DNA of 64,000 nt from Sorghum bicolor (taxonomy: Eukaryota; Streptophyta; Magnoliopsida; Poales; Poaceae), in NCBI RefSeq assembly GCF_000003195.3, contig NC_012871.2:9163997-9227996 (forward strand), given 5' to 3'. Position numbers and translations under genes: made by a program. Shown here piece by piece: positions 10,571 to 23,729 of the stretch. The notes beneath the pieces were generated by a model that made no database searches, was not told the DNA's origin, and saw nothing but the letters and a program-made list of their open reading frames with translations. Positions within the stretch are counted from its first letter, which is position 1. Each line of letters begins with the position of its first letter.

Positions 10571-11640
10571 TCGAGCGTAAGATTCGTGCTGGTTCTTATT
10601 TCTCCTTTGTTTGGATGGCGCATTGTGTCAGTGGCATAGGCACGAGCATAGTTGGAGTAGCTAAATAGATGTCGAGCTCGCACAGCAGCGAGCGATGAGT
10701 GGAGAGTACCGAAGTAGAGGTCACGAGCGACGAGTTAGGGTTAGGGTTTTGGGGTTTGGGGGAGGGTTGTTTTGTTGCAGGGCCTAGAGGGGTGGTCATG
10801 TAGGTTGCCGACCTGCAGTGGAGGTGGTCACCAAGGCAGGACGGTGAGTGGCGGGGGAGTCGTCGCTGCAAGCTGTCGAGTAGGGGCGCTGTGGTTGGCT
10901 AGTTTAGCGTGGGAGGCGGGGACAGGCGACAACTCCAGCACGGTGGCATCGCCAAAGCCGAGCAGGTAGGCGCCAGCGGCTGGGGGAGAAGGAAGGATGC
11001 TATGGTTGGGGAGGGAGCAGGGCAGTGGAGGAGGAGGAGAATGAAGGAGGTGGTGGTAGTTGGGCCATGGTGGGCTGACGATGGTCGGTCAGCCTCCATA
11101 TAGGAGGCCCTGTAGCAAATTTTGTTGGGCCATGTTCGGAGAGCTTTTGTGCTCATGACGAATCTCCCTATGCAAATTTGTGTAAATTTCAGCTGTATTA
11201 GGTGTACTTTTGCTACAATAAGTTGCTCAGGCCTCTTGCGATCGATACGTCAGTGGACTCATGGCATCTTTGGACTCCTCCTATCTTCTGATGGTCTTGC
11301 ACTTCACTTTATGTCCTCGTTTTAAGTTCGTTTTTCTGGTCTACAAGTTTAGGTGTCGTTTAAAGTTATCTGTTTGTCTGTGTAATAGTTGCACAAGAGT
11401 AAATGTGAGTAGTGTTATTTTTGCCGGTACTCCTCCATGTTCACTACATCGTCTGTTTCCAAAACAATGCTTTTTTTTTTCCTTTCCTTTCCTTTTCCGT
11501 TGGGTGACTGGGTGACCTTAGTTTCGTAATGCTGTGCCACACTTGCTTTGCTTTGTTCAGTTTCGAATTTTGTATGATGCAAAACCTGACAATTTGTTTC
11601 AGGGACAATTTTGAATGAATCTGGCACTTGTGGCAGACAT
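10571..11640. other. No supported gene
   Basis: The stretch includes a moderately GC-rich part (10670-11110) with short frames on both strands and no recognisable domain. The rest is AT-rich. It may be transposon or decayed sequence; nothing more can be said. Confidence 0.4.
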
Positions 11641-11642
11641 GA

Positions 11643-11870
11643 GGCCTAGTTTAGTTCCCAAAATTTTTCAAGATTTTCCATCACATTGAAATTTTGGACG
11701 CATACATGGAGCATTAAGATGAAAATAAAAACTAATTGTATCATTTGTCTGTAATTTGCGAGACAAATCTTTTAAACCTAGTTAGTCCATGATTGAATAA
11801 TATTTGTCAAATACAAATAAAAATGCTACAGTAGCCAAAACCAAAAATTTTCGCGAACTAAACAAGGCTT
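11643..11870. mobile_element. MITE of the GGCCTTGTTTAGTT family, copy 1
   Basis: The inverted ends are GGCCTAGTTTAGTTCCC and GAACTAAACAAGGCT. The interior carries the family phrases AAAACTAATTGTA, CGAGACAAATCTTTTAAACC and GTGCTACAGTAG-like text (here ATGCTACAGTAG). It lies about 90 bp beyond the fucosidase stop codon, so it may be inside that gene's 3' UTR. Confidence 0.8.
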
Positions 11871-11959
11871 TGGAGGAGTTTGGTGCATAAGCACATGTAT
11901 TATTAGCTATCATCAACTCTGATCTGATGTTTGGACTGACTGTATGTAAATTGTGAAAG

Positions 11960-14900
11960 TTATTTGCCGATGGGGAGGGGCCACGCCTCCAAGCACTGCA
12001 ATCCCCTGTTGAACCTGTACACAGTACCACAGCGAACACTAACAGAGGTAACGCGTTCACCGTAGTGCAGCCTTGTAACTGCGTTCCTATTTTTCGACCA
12101 TACCATTGCTTCTTGAAGCTCCCCTTCATCCCAGCATATGTTTACAGTGACATCTCCTCGAGCCCTCAGCCCTTTGGCACAGCCTCTGGGCCACTTATCG
12201 CGCGGCAGGGCAGGGAGCAGGTAGAGATCAGTCTGTGTGCTCTGAACCAGCATCTCGGCAATGGCAGCTGTGAACCTGCATGCAGTAGAGGACATGTTCA
12301 AATATGTAAACTCTGTCTGTCATCTAAAAATTCAGAGAGGCTGCTGGAGCTGGAGATGTGTCTGTTACCCAAAATTTGCATCAATCTGGAATGGTGGATG
12401 CGCTGTCCATAGATTGTTGTACAGTCCTCCTTCAAATTGGACCTTTTCACCAGGGGGAACCAAAGTGATCAACTTCAGGACCATTCTGTATGCATTCTCG
12501 CTGTTCATAAGACGTGCCCAGAGGGCCATCTTCCATGTTGTTGACCATCCTGGGCCATCTTCGCCTAAAAAGCAAATGGTTGTTTTTTCATTTACAGTGA
12601 ATTGTATTATACAATTAAAGAATTGCAGTTGCAGTAGCGATGTAATTTTGTAACGTTGCTTGTTATAAATAAATTACATAGTGCGTCAAGGTTAAGGGCT
12701 TAAGGCTTGGTTGATTGATCTGCATCTGCCAACTAACCATAGCGCAACCAAGCAGTGCGGCATTGCTCCCCTCAATGCATGGTTACATACTGAATACAAT
12801 GGTACAAAGATATATTCCTGGGATGTCAAATGGATGCAGTTTTGTGAAGTTGTGCAAACCTCTTTTATAAAGGCTATTAGAAACAGCTCCACAGACATCA
12901 GGATTATTCTCCATGGTTATAGTATGTCCAGGGTAAAGTCCAAATAGATGTGACAAGTGCCTATGATGGACTTCTGGGTCCTGGAAATCTAATGCCTGCA
13001 TAGACAGACATGTTCAGAAAAATAAAATCATTGGAGAGTTCACTGAAAAATTATAGAATTCGGAAATATATACAAACTTGCAATTCAGTGGACACACCCA
13101 TTCCATGATAGTATTGTCTCTTGCAAACTGAATGGGAGGGAGCCTTGGGAGAGCTTTCTTAATCTTCTCAACCAAATCAGTATCAGACTTCTCCAAGATC
13201 TACAGTATGGAAAAGCATATCATCATCTGATGATTCTGATCATCATTTTATAATCCAGTATATATCACAAATAATATACCTCTCTTATTAATGAAATGTG
13301 TGCAATGCATGTTCTCAAAAATATCACAGTTTGCCATTCAATTTAGAAATAATTATATATATGTAGCAAGATGTAACTGTCAGACAATTAATTTTGTTAC
13401 CTCTGCAGACAGAAGGACAGCTGAAGAAACTTCCCTTATAATTGAGATGTCCATTGTTGTTGAATAGCTCACACTCGCTGGCTTACCGTCAGGAGCTGTG
13501 AAAGCATGCTCCGGAGATGTTGAGGGATTGGTTTGTAGGAAGCCTCCAGGTCCTTCAATCAGCCAGTCAACCAGGAAAGTAGCACAGCCTTCCAGCAATG
13601 GATATGCAGTATACTCCAAAAAGTCCTAAAATGATTGAAATTAAAGCTACGAACTATCAAATAAGTTTTCTACAAATCTTGCTTGACATGTATTTGTTTT
13701 TGAACTTTGCGGAGACAATTTATTCAGATGTATTTTTCTTGATGACTAGATCATGGGTACATGTCGAAAATATGTATATTTCAAGAAGGGTGACTTTCCA
13801 AATCCAATGAAAGGACAACAGTGGACTGTATACTACATACGTACTGGTTCTTACTTTGTCAAGAGAATACTGATAATGCTCCCATAGATGTGTGCAAAGC
13901 CAAGCACCTCCCATTGGCCACACAGCATGCTTAGGATTCTTAATAAACGCTGAGGACTTGGCCCAGATATCTGACACATGATGTGTTACCCATCCGCGTG
14001 CTTGGTAATTGACCTGTCACAGTTTCATAGTTTTGGCAAAATGAATCAGGTTCTAAGGTGCAACTTAATTTTGGTTTAAATGTTTACTGCTTCATATTCC
14101 AATTACATGGAAGAATAAAATCCAATCTCTACTATTAGTGACGTCACACTCTGTGCTGCCCCCACCTTCACTGACTTAACAATCTGTCAATATCTTATCA
14201 AAGATATGAAATATAATGTATTTTTCTATTCATTAGCAGATTTTGTCAATTATCATTATCACTAGAGTAACAAATAACTAATCCTTGTATAGTTTTTGGA
14301 CTACAATAACCCTGTGGTAATTTTCTGGATTCTCAAGAGCTAATAATTATATTGTTTATGAACCAATGATATATGCAATGAGACAATGCATAAAAATATA
14401 GGTGGGTGGTCAAATTCAGTATCAAGAAGCTGGAATTTTCAACAATATGAATGTAACTGCTATGTATGTCAATATTCAACCTAACCCATAATGATCTTGA
14501 AGTTGTACTAAACCGATTAGAACCAGAAGACTGGAAAACTTACCTTCGCTGTTTTGGTACCATTTACTGCAAGAGATTGAAGGAAGTCGAATAATGGTTC
14601 CTGGCATTCACTAAGGTTGCAAGGCAGCGTTGGCCAGTAATTCATCTGTAGATTTATGTTAAGATGAGGAGCTGCACTGAAAAGCAATTTATATTAGTGT
14701 GATTAACTGGATTATAAACAGGCAGCTCTCTTGCTGGTTCAAGAAAAAGAAGTGTACGAAATAGTAGAGGTAAAACGATCTTACTCCCATGCTGGTGCAA
14801 CTTCTTGGTTCCAGATTCCTTGCAGATTGGATACCTGAGTCCCAGGCCTAGAGCACGAAATGAGAAGGTAGCGTCCATACTGGAACAACAGTTCAACGAG

Positions 14901-16263
14901 AGAAGGATCCTCATCAGTAGCAAAACTCTTCACCCTGTCTGCAGAAGTTCTGATGATTCCTTCATCACCACCAACTCCTCTTTTCAACATTGTCTCTTTT
15001 CCTCCCGTCATCATCAAACCGCCGCCGCGTGCGTCCTCCAATAATCCTCCTCCTGGTGGCGAAAGCCGCAAGGTAACACGGTGAAAGAGGCGCTGGTAAT
15101 CATCCAAATGAGCAGCTTTCAGCTGTTCATATGTCAGACTTGTAGCACGATTCAGTGTAGCCACAGCTGCAGACGTGGGATCATCCAGCCTAGAGTCTGA
15201 AGGGCTGACAAACGGACCATCGAATGAGGACGAAGCAGCAACGATCAGCACGATCCAGTCTGCAGACTCAAGGCTCAGCTTGTTCTCATCATTCAGGACT
15301 GCCGCTTTCGCTTTGTCCCCACCCATCTGCACGCCAAGAACGGCCGCAAACTTGATGCCTCCTGTTGTTAAATCGTCGTCGTCATCACCGGAGCTGCTAT
15401 TCCTCAGCAGCATCAGGCGAGGAGGAGCAGGAGGCCTCTGTCGTGGGCAGACGCCCTCCATGACGACTTGATTAGCGTTGGTCACAGTGACGGTGTTCTT
15501 GAGCTGGCTGCTCAGGGACAGCGTGCAGGAGACGTGCCCTGGCTCGCTCGCGGCGATCCTGGTGATGATGACCTGATGCGGGTTCGAGCAGAAGTGCTCC
15601 CGAGTGTACTGCACCGGGCCGACGCTGTAGGTGACGAGCACTGTCGCCGTGTGTAAATCCAGCTCCCTCTTGTAGGAATCGTACGCCGGCTGCTGGTCGG
15701 AGCCGGAGCCGCCCAACTCCAGGTTTACATCACCCATAGGTTGGTAGACCTCGGATTGGCCACCGAAGAGGCGTGTGGCCGCCGCAGTGGCGTCGGCGAA
15801 GCGGCCTTGGTCGACGAGCTCCCTCACCGCCGCGAGAGCAGCCGGCGCGTCCGGGTCGGTGTAGCTCCCTGGCGCGCCTGTCCATAGGGTGTCATCTGCA
15901 TGCGGGCCGGCGACAGCCACCAAATGTCAAGTCACAACACAACGCATGTTTATATATTTCAGGGATCATGTAACAGATAAATGTTTAAGCAAAATTGTAG
16001 TTACGGTTGAGCTGGAGCTTGTCGGTGGCGACGCCGCCCCACACCATGCCGCCGAGGCTGCCATTCCCGATCGGCGCCGCGTCCGTGAAGTTTTCGGCCG
16101 GCGACGCGAAGACCACCGTCAGCGGCCGCTCTTCCTCCTCCTCCGCTTCTGCCCACGCGGTGGAGGGCCGCCGGGCCATTGCAGCCGCTGCCACGGCCTC
16201 CGCATCGGCTAGCCGGCGCACCCAGAACCAGTCGTCGCCACCACCGCCGCCGCTGCAGTCCAT
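11960..16263 (-). CDS. FUC95A: Alpha-L-fucosidase 2, glycoside hydrolase family 95
   Basis: Nine exons, with borders read from GT/AG sites: 16263-16005, 15895-14785, 14676-14544, 14013-13855, 13625-13401, 13199-13098, 12995-12860, 12564-12369 and 12275-11960. They sum to 2637 bp (878 aa) with phase kept throughout. The product has the GH95 segments DTLWTGAPGSYTDP, SNLQGIWNQEVAPAWD, LNINLQMNYWP, VHHRHLSHLFGLYPGHTI and DANFGFTAAIAEML. The N-x-N before MNYW is probably the family's catalytic Asn pair (family knowledge, not aligned here). Plant members remove alpha-1,2-fucose from xyloglucan and similar glycans in the cell wall. The chosen start is MDCSGGGG. An in-frame ATG 43 codons upstream (16392) is possible, and neither start gives a clear signal peptide. 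Confidence 0.94.
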
Positions 16264-16399
16264 GGGGGACTGAGGACACGAAGCGGCACGGACGCGATGA
16301 TGGCTTGGACACAGTGGTTGACGGAGAATGCGTGGAGGTTGCTTGTATTGTAATGTTGGTTCTTGATCGTTTGGCGCCAAGGGAGAAGACAAGCATGCC

Positions 16400-18489
16400 G
16401 GCAGGGCAGGCAGGCCTCCTAGTTCTTTTTATTTTGTCAGCTTCAGTGTTTCTAGTCTCTTTTGTTTGTTCCTGTAGCCGATCTAGCTAAACAGAGAACA
16501 GCTATAAGATATTAAGATCCAAACAGGGAGGGCCCAAGTTGCCGTACATCATGGATTTGTCAAAGTGAGCAGCATAAATGCAATCTCAACACCAGCATAA
16601 TATATGCGAACCCGATGGAACCTTTTATTCCTGTTAAACGAGATTATTACAGTCACGAAAAAGCAACTCCTATAAACGCTCGCAAAGAACCAAAGGAAAC
16701 TCAAAACATCCAAATGCACTCAAGCAAGCCTATGATGCAGAATTGATTTTAGAAAATTTGGACAGTGGGTTCATAATTTTCTGAGTTCATATGAATTTTC
16801 AATGATTTTTAAATATTAAATCATTTTCCAAAAAAGAAAAGAAGGAAAACTCCTGGGCTTGCCACGTGGTGGCTTTGATTGGCTAGAGTTGTTTTGGTCT
16901 CTCGGACCTAGTGTCAATCAACGGTCAACATTGATTGGGCCTGACTAGGCCTTGAGCGGGTCTGATGGGCTAGGTCAGCCCAGACATGTGTCATGCGTCC
17001 AACTAACCACATGGCGGGTCTAGGTTTTTTGTAGGCTTGGTCAACAAGGTTTGGTTCACGCTGCACAAGGGCTGGTGCACCACAAACTGTAGGCTGGTCC
17101 ACGATGGATCGAGTGCACGCTGCACTTGTGCACATAGTGCATAGTGCACCCCGGTCACTCGCATCCGAAAAGGGGAGATAGCTCACTACTCCTCAACCCT
17201 TAGCTGTTCAACGTGTGGCTCTAGAGGGGTCACCAACGAAAAGGTCATTCGGCGGGGCTCTTCATTGGTCTGGCGAGGTCTCTATGGCTTCTAGGGTTCG
17301 CACGTGCTCTGGCGGAGGCAGCGACGACTTGAGGCTCATTGTGGTTGTGCATGGTAGCGCGCGGCAGCCAGAGTGGCATAGAGGCTCACGTGGGCAAGGC
17401 TGTTGTGCAGCCCTGGCCTTCAATTTGGCTTTAGGCGGATTCAGGGGAAAGCTAGACAGGCGATGTCGATGACCATAGGGCAACATGGAGTCCGCTCTTC
17501 GACGAAGGGTGCGGTGAAGGTCTAGCGAAGGCGCATCTCTAGACAAACGATGGCTAGGGACTGTGCTAGGGCTAGACGAGGACGTAGTTACATGCGCCAC
17601 GTCATGACGAAGGCGCTCAGCACTTTCTCTCCCTACAAGCCGGCCGATAGGGATGAGAACAGCAACTACACCATTGAATCATGGGCGCATCGCCACATTG
17701 GCATCACAACGGTGATACAGGGTTCCTCTAAGGTAACAGATAGGTCCTAGCGATGTTCCTTGGCAAGGCAAATCCTATCGTGGGGGCTCAACCGTCTATA
17801 CCATCCCGATGTTTCATGATGGCACCAACCATGGTGCACGCGCACACACACAGACACACACACACGTGACGACATCGTTCTAGGGCCCTAGCAGCCCTAC
17901 GCGGTAGAGGTAGTGGTTGTGAAGGCACATGCAGGGTGCGTCGTGCTCTGTAGTGGCCAAGGTTTGACCTTGGAGCTCCTCTAGTCAAGGCTCCAAGCCA
18001 GCGGCCATGGCAGTGTCACGCTGGGGAAGAATAGAGGAGGCGGGGGGTCTCACCATGGGCTCAATGGGGTAAGCCTAGTGGTGCAATGGCAAGGTACCGC
18101 CATGGTGAGTCAATGCAGTGTCGTGCCAAGCAACTTTGCTAATGTAGTCTATCAGGGCAACATCCTCTGCTATGACAATTCTGGTAGGTAGCCCTCCTTG
18201 CTTTTCTTGCGGGTGCCTCTACGTGCAAGTAGGGAATTCCACCAAGGGCTGCAGCGTGGTCTAGGGCTCGCAGGCGCACAAGGACTACCCTATATAGGCG
18301 CTACTATTGATCATGTGGCGGCTTATGGCGTAGAGAGTCTTAGGGAAACATGTAGAGTCATAGAGAGGCTTATGGTTTGGGGAGGGTTGGGGCTTGTGCA
18401 TGCTCTGTTCCTCCAATTTGGAGTGGCAACGGTCAAGTGCGGTGTGGGGGCAGCTAGGTATGGTGTCATCATGGCGGGGTCATGGCAAT
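16400..18489. other. No supported gene; repetitive-looking region
   Basis: Short frames on both strands with no recognised domain. The part 16900-18480 is GC-richer. It has recurring phrases such as GCACGCTGCAC and GGTGCACCA that suggest decayed retrotransposon sequence. The 5' leader and promoter of the fucosidase gene should lie in 16264-16560. Confidence 0.4.
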
Positions 18490-20490
18490 TGAAAGCTCTA
18501 GTTTGGTTTTGGATAATTGATGAAACCCTCGTACTAACCTCTATACTAAGTGTGTGTAGACTTAATGAGGTTGGTACATACCAAGTGATGGAGCAAGAGA
18601 TGATCATTGTGATGATGGTGATGACCACAAGGTGATCAAGTGCTCAACTTGGAAAGAAGAAAGAGAAAAACAAAACTCTTTAGAGATCAAGACAAAGGTA
18701 TTGCTTAGGATTTTGGTTTTGGTGATCAAGACACCATAGAGGGTGTGATCAGGTTTAGGAGAGATAGTCGTACTATAAAGAGGGGAATTCTTTGGCTAAG
18801 CGGTTATTGAGTGCCACTAGGTGACATTGTTCTTGTGCATGCATTTAGAACCTAGTGAGCTAGCATAACTCCTTCGAAGAAAATGATTTGTGAAAATGCT
18901 AACACACTTGCACATGTTGGTACACACATGGTGGTGTTGGCACACTTTAAGAAGGAGGTGGAGTTTGAAGGGTAGAGAGGGGTTTGGGTTCCTCTCTTCG
19001 GTGGGATTCGACACTTTATGAGAAAATAAAGTGCATATTTTCAATTGCGCTGGTGGAAAGTTTGGAGAAGTCATGGTAGTGTTTTTCACTAGAAAAACAC
19101 CCACTGGACGTTGGTTGCGGAGGCGTCGGACGCTGGCCCAGCGTCTGGTGTACTCTCAATTTCTGAGGCGCGTGGAAAATGTGTGTCGGACCGTTCGACG
19201 GGTGAGCGTTGGACGCGGCTCCGACACTATTTTCGTGTCCGATGGAGTGTGATGTCTGCTAGAACGCGAGTGAGGTTTTTGACTGGTGTACATGTCGAAC
19301 GTTGTCTGTGTCCGATGGCAAACCGTCGGATGCGCCCGATGACTACTCGAGTTTTCAGAACTCTATGAGTAGCATCCGGTGTGAGGAGCTGTGTCAAACG
19401 CCAAACGTCTGCGCGTCCGACGCGACTGTGAGTGACACATGTGTGAGTTAGCCATTGGCAGCAACGGTCAAATTCAAACGGCCAGTGACACGTGGCAGTT
19501 TTGTGAGCGTCAGATGCTGGGGTCGCGCATCTGACGGCTAATCGTCGGAGCGTCCGACGCCCCCTATAGGGCAAGTTCTAGGAGCCCAACAACTCTATTT
19601 GTTGAGGGGGCTTATAAATAGTTGTTGACCAGCTTGGGGCTCACACCCTTAGCATTCTAGCATACTTGACATCCTTGTGAGCCTAACCAAAGATCTCCCA
19701 CTCATCTCCTTCATAGATTAACCATCTTTGTGAGATTGAGAGAGATTCTAAGTGTATTTGCTTGAGTGATTGCATCTAGTGGCACTTGAGGATCAATTTG
19801 GCTACAGTTTTTCTTATTACTCTTGGTGGTTGCCGCCACCTAGATGGCTTGGAGCAGCAGAGGAGCATTGGCATGAGTTGGTGATTATTCGTGGTCATCT
19901 CCCGGTGATTGTGAGGGGATTTGTACCTTCCCCGGTGGAGAGCTAAAAGGTAACTTTAGTTGATTGCTTGTGTCATTGAGTTACCTCACTTGTGGGTAGG
20001 TTCTTGCGGTGTCCTAGTGAGGATGAGGTTCATGCTACACCTCTTAGCCGTCGAACCACCAAGTGTTGGTCGACACAACGGGGATGTAGCGTGCCGAAAA
20101 GCACATGAACCTCGGGAGAAAATTGTGTATCTCTATTGTGATTGTTCATTGGATTTCTCCTGGTGATTGGATTTCATATTATTGTGATTGGTTCCTCCCC
20201 TCTACATGGCGGCATAAATATCTAACCCTCTCTTTTACATTCCCGCAAACTAGAGTAGCTTACTTACTTGTATAGAAACTTTAGGTAGCTCTCTAGTGTA
20301 AGTTGAGACATAGTTCTTGTGTGCCTAGTGATTATAGCAACTAGAATTATTGGTTAGGTGACTTGCAAACACCCCATTAGGGATAGAGTAAAAAACTTTG
20401 CATTGTTATTTACTAACCTCTTGCTCTACTGAGTTTGTAGAATTTTTAAATAGGCTGTTCACCCCCCTCTAGCCATATTAGGACCTTTCA
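18490..20490 (+). mobile_element. Long solo LTR (or LTR remnant), plus orientation
   Basis: Starts TGAAAGCTCTAGTTTGG and ends CACCCCCCTCTAG...ACCTTTCA. It shares start, end and interior phrases (GACACC-AGAGGGTGTG, ACTATAAAGAGGGG, TACTCTTGGTGGTTGCCG) with the LTR at 30784-32499. No gag-pol frame adjoins it. The flanking five bases (GCAAT and GTGAT) do not match, so either the duplication has decayed or the element is recombined. Confidence 0.65.
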
Positions 20491-20884
20491 GTGATGGGTG
20501 TTAGCCAATCCTACTGGCATCGGCATGGAGGTGGCTCAGATCATGGACATGTCGTCCATCCATGGGGTTACGCTAAGGCCTTTTTTGATTATTACCCATT
20601 CCATGGGGGTTGAAGGGATTAGGAGGGATTAGAGAGGATTTTGACTTGCTAGGGATGAAAACCCCCTCAATCCCCTTAGATTGATTGCAACCGGACAAAG
20701 CAGGGCTAGCAAGGGACGACAAGAATTGATGGGGTTCCCTTGGATTCTTGCCAACAGAGGCACTTGGTGCAAAAGTGGAAAGCATGGGAGGGGGCGAAAT
20801 TGAGGGGATGACAGCTGGGCCTGTGGAGGCCATCTATCATCAATAGGTGAGAGAAGGAGCAGGTGCGAGGCATCTTTCTCTCCT
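20491..20884. other. Spacer between two inverted LTRs
   Basis: Part of this (about 20577-20720) resembles a MITE-like sequence with CCATTCCATGGGGGTTGAAG and AACCCCCTCAATCCCC text. No complete ends or target duplication are seen. No gene is supported. Confidence 0.35.
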
Positions 20885-23724
20885 TGAAGGGTCGAGATGG
20901 CGAACTAGAGGAGGGGGGTGAATAGTCCTTTCTAAAACTTATCGCATTGGCAAACTAAAACAAATGCAAAATTAAAATTATCGGTCTAGCCAAGACTACA
21001 CCCCTCTATCTATGCTCTCTAGCACCTTGTAAAAGATCCTAAACAAGTAAACAAGGTGCTTCCTTAGTCAAGAATCCAAGGGGTATGCAACGGGTACCCG
21101 AAACCTGAGTACCCAGTGGGTTTTACCCGATAAAGAGGCGGGTATGGAATGAATTTTCTACCCGTGGGTATGTTATTGGGCAAAATTCTATACCCATCGG
21201 GTATGGCGGGTACGGGTGTGGGTGTATACTACCCATACCCGCCTACGCACGGGTAAAAAGTTCTGCAAAAATAACTAGCCATTCTTGTCATTTTAGCCTA
21301 TATAACCCATGAATTTGGTCTAAATCCAACTAAACTCTCCTAGTATATATGAATTTGATGTTATTATATGAATATTAGTTTGTAACTTGTTGGAGGCTTA
21401 GAATGATTTATTTTTCTATGTGAATGTTTGATATTTATATGTAATTCTCGGGTATACTATCCGGTGTGGGTCACCCATCGGGTAGAATTTACCGGCGGGT
21501 ACGGGTATGGGAGCATTTTCCTACCTGTGTGCGGGTACGGGTAACCCAACAGGTAAAATTTAGACTTAGCGGGTGCGGGTATGGGTGGCCACTACCCGTC
21601 GGGTACGTACTCGTTGCCATCTCTATTCCTTAGCAAGAGCTCACCTATCCAATTCTAGGAGCAAGGTCACACAAACATATGCCACTAGTACTTTGTAAAC
21701 CGGGGGAGCTCCTACACAACTAGTAAGCAAAAGCATAAAGCTTCTAAGCTCACTAGGAAGCTCAATAACAAGACAACTAATGCCAAATTAGAGAGCGCAA
21801 CTTAGTTACACAAACTAAGCAATGTGACTAACAAGGTTACATAAACCAAATTAGCCACGCAAGAGAACTACTTCTAGCTACGCAAGCAAGAAGATAATTA
21901 GCAAGCTACACAAGCTAACTTATTACAAGAGCAACTAAACAAGCACAAGTATATAAAGAATGTAAATACAAGCTTGTGTATAGCGAATGCAAACACCGAG
22001 AAGAGTAGACAATGTTGACACGGTGATTTTTACCGAGGTTCACTTGGTTGCCACCAAGCTACGTCCTTGTTGTGGCGATTCACCCACTTGATGGATCACG
22101 AGCTAATTGGCAATCTAAAGCCAAACCCTCAGCGGGTGTCATACATCCACTCTCAAGATGGGATCCTCCAAGCCACAAGCAATCCACTAGAGTTGCTCTT
22201 CGCGATCTCCATGGGGTGAGCACCGTACCCCTCACACTCTCTTCTCTAGAGCACCGCACAATCTCCTTGCATGCTTTGACAGAGTCACAAGCCACCAAGC
22301 CTTCTAGGATGTGGCAACCTCCAAGAGTAACAAGCACCACCGGCTTGCAACATGAACACCTAGTGCTACTCGATGCAATCTCACAATGCAACACACTAGA
22401 ATCGCTCACTCGCTATTGATTTGAACTCTTGCAAGAATAAGTGAGTTAGAGGCTTTCCTAGTACTCTCCAAGCATGAACACTAAGTCCCAAGGGTGCCAA
22501 GCACCAGCCAAGGCCGGCCACCACTTCTATTTATAGCCCCAAGGGCTCAACTTGTCGTTGCCCCTTTACTGGGCAAAATGCATGGGCGTTGGACGCGCCA
22601 ACGCTAGGCGTCAGACGCGTGACCCTAGCGTCTGACGCATTCCGTGTTGCCACGTGTCACTAGCCGTTTGAACTCGACCGTTGCCGCCAATGGCTAACTC
22701 ACACGAGCGCCACACATAGTCACATCAGACGCGCCGATGATCCACACCGGACATAGAGCCTTAGCACCGAACGCTACTCAGAGTGGTTTGCAAACTCGTA
22801 GGGCCGCCGGACGCGTCTGATGAACACACATCGGACACACTCCAGCGTCTGATGTGTCAACAGAAAAATGTTCGCTTGTGCACAAATTGCACTGGGCGCA
22901 CAGCGTCTGACGCGCAGTCGTCGGACGTGCCGACACATAGTGTAGAGCAGCCACATTGCATCACGACGAGTGTTTCTCGCTAAGAAAAACTCACACAACT
23001 TCTCTGAAAACTTTCCTCTGGCGCAATAGAAAATGAGCACTTTATTTCCACAAAAATGCCTGAATTGAGATGAACCCAAACCCCTCACTAACCTAGGAAC
23101 TCCACCTCCTTCGCAAATTTGCTAACATCACCAAGTGTACACCACCATGTGCATGTGTGTTAGCTTTTCACAAATATTTTCCCAAAGGAGTTAGCCTCTC
23201 AAGCTTGCCACACCACTCGATCCTAACATGTATGCAAAGTTAGATCGCTTAAGTGGCACTAGATGACAGATATACAGACAAGTTTGCCCCTCTTGATAGT
23301 ACAGCCATGTATCATAAATCCGATCATAATCTTCTCTACACACCTATGACCGGTGAAACGGAAATACCCTAGGTTATACCTTTGCCTTGTGTTTTCCATT
23401 CCATCTCCTCCAATGTTGCTCACTTGCTCTTCACCATCGCCTTGGTCTATTGACGCCAAGTCTTGCCCAAGCTTCACCGTCACATGCGGTCCCTCGCTTC
23501 AAAGCCTCTGACTTGCCCTTCACACTTGCAACCGGTCCATCGAGTCAAGCCTCAAATTGATCTTTTTCACCTTGGTCACATGACTACATGTCATGTATCA
23601 TATGAAATGAGCTCCTCCATCATCATATATTCACCTGTGGACTAATCTCATGTGTATCTCATATAAACACTATTAGTCCACCTAAGTTGTCACTTAATTA
23701 CCAAAACCAAACAAAGACCTTTCA
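20885..23724 (-). mobile_element. Solo LTR in minus orientation with 5-bp target duplication
   Basis: Plus-strand ends are TGAAGGGTCG (20885) and GACCTTTCA (23724). The exact duplication CTCCT flanks it (20880-20884 and 23725-23729). The inverse reading begins TGAAAGGTCTTTGTTTGG and ends CTATTCACCCCCCTCC-, like the other LTRs here. GC-rich words based on GTCTGACGCG recur inside. It is enlarged by a nested hAT-like insertion. Confidence 0.8.
21068..21625. mobile_element. Nested hAT-like MITE inside the LTR
   Basis: A 558-bp block of GGGTACCCG-type words (TGCAACGGGTACCCG at left, CGTACTCGTTGCCATCTC at right) has inverted ends. The 8-bp sequence TTCCTTAG occurs at both edges (21060-21067 and 21626-21633). 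The left end is about 11 bases longer than the right one, so the exact left border is uncertain. Confidence 0.6.
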
Positions 23725-23729
23725 CTCCT

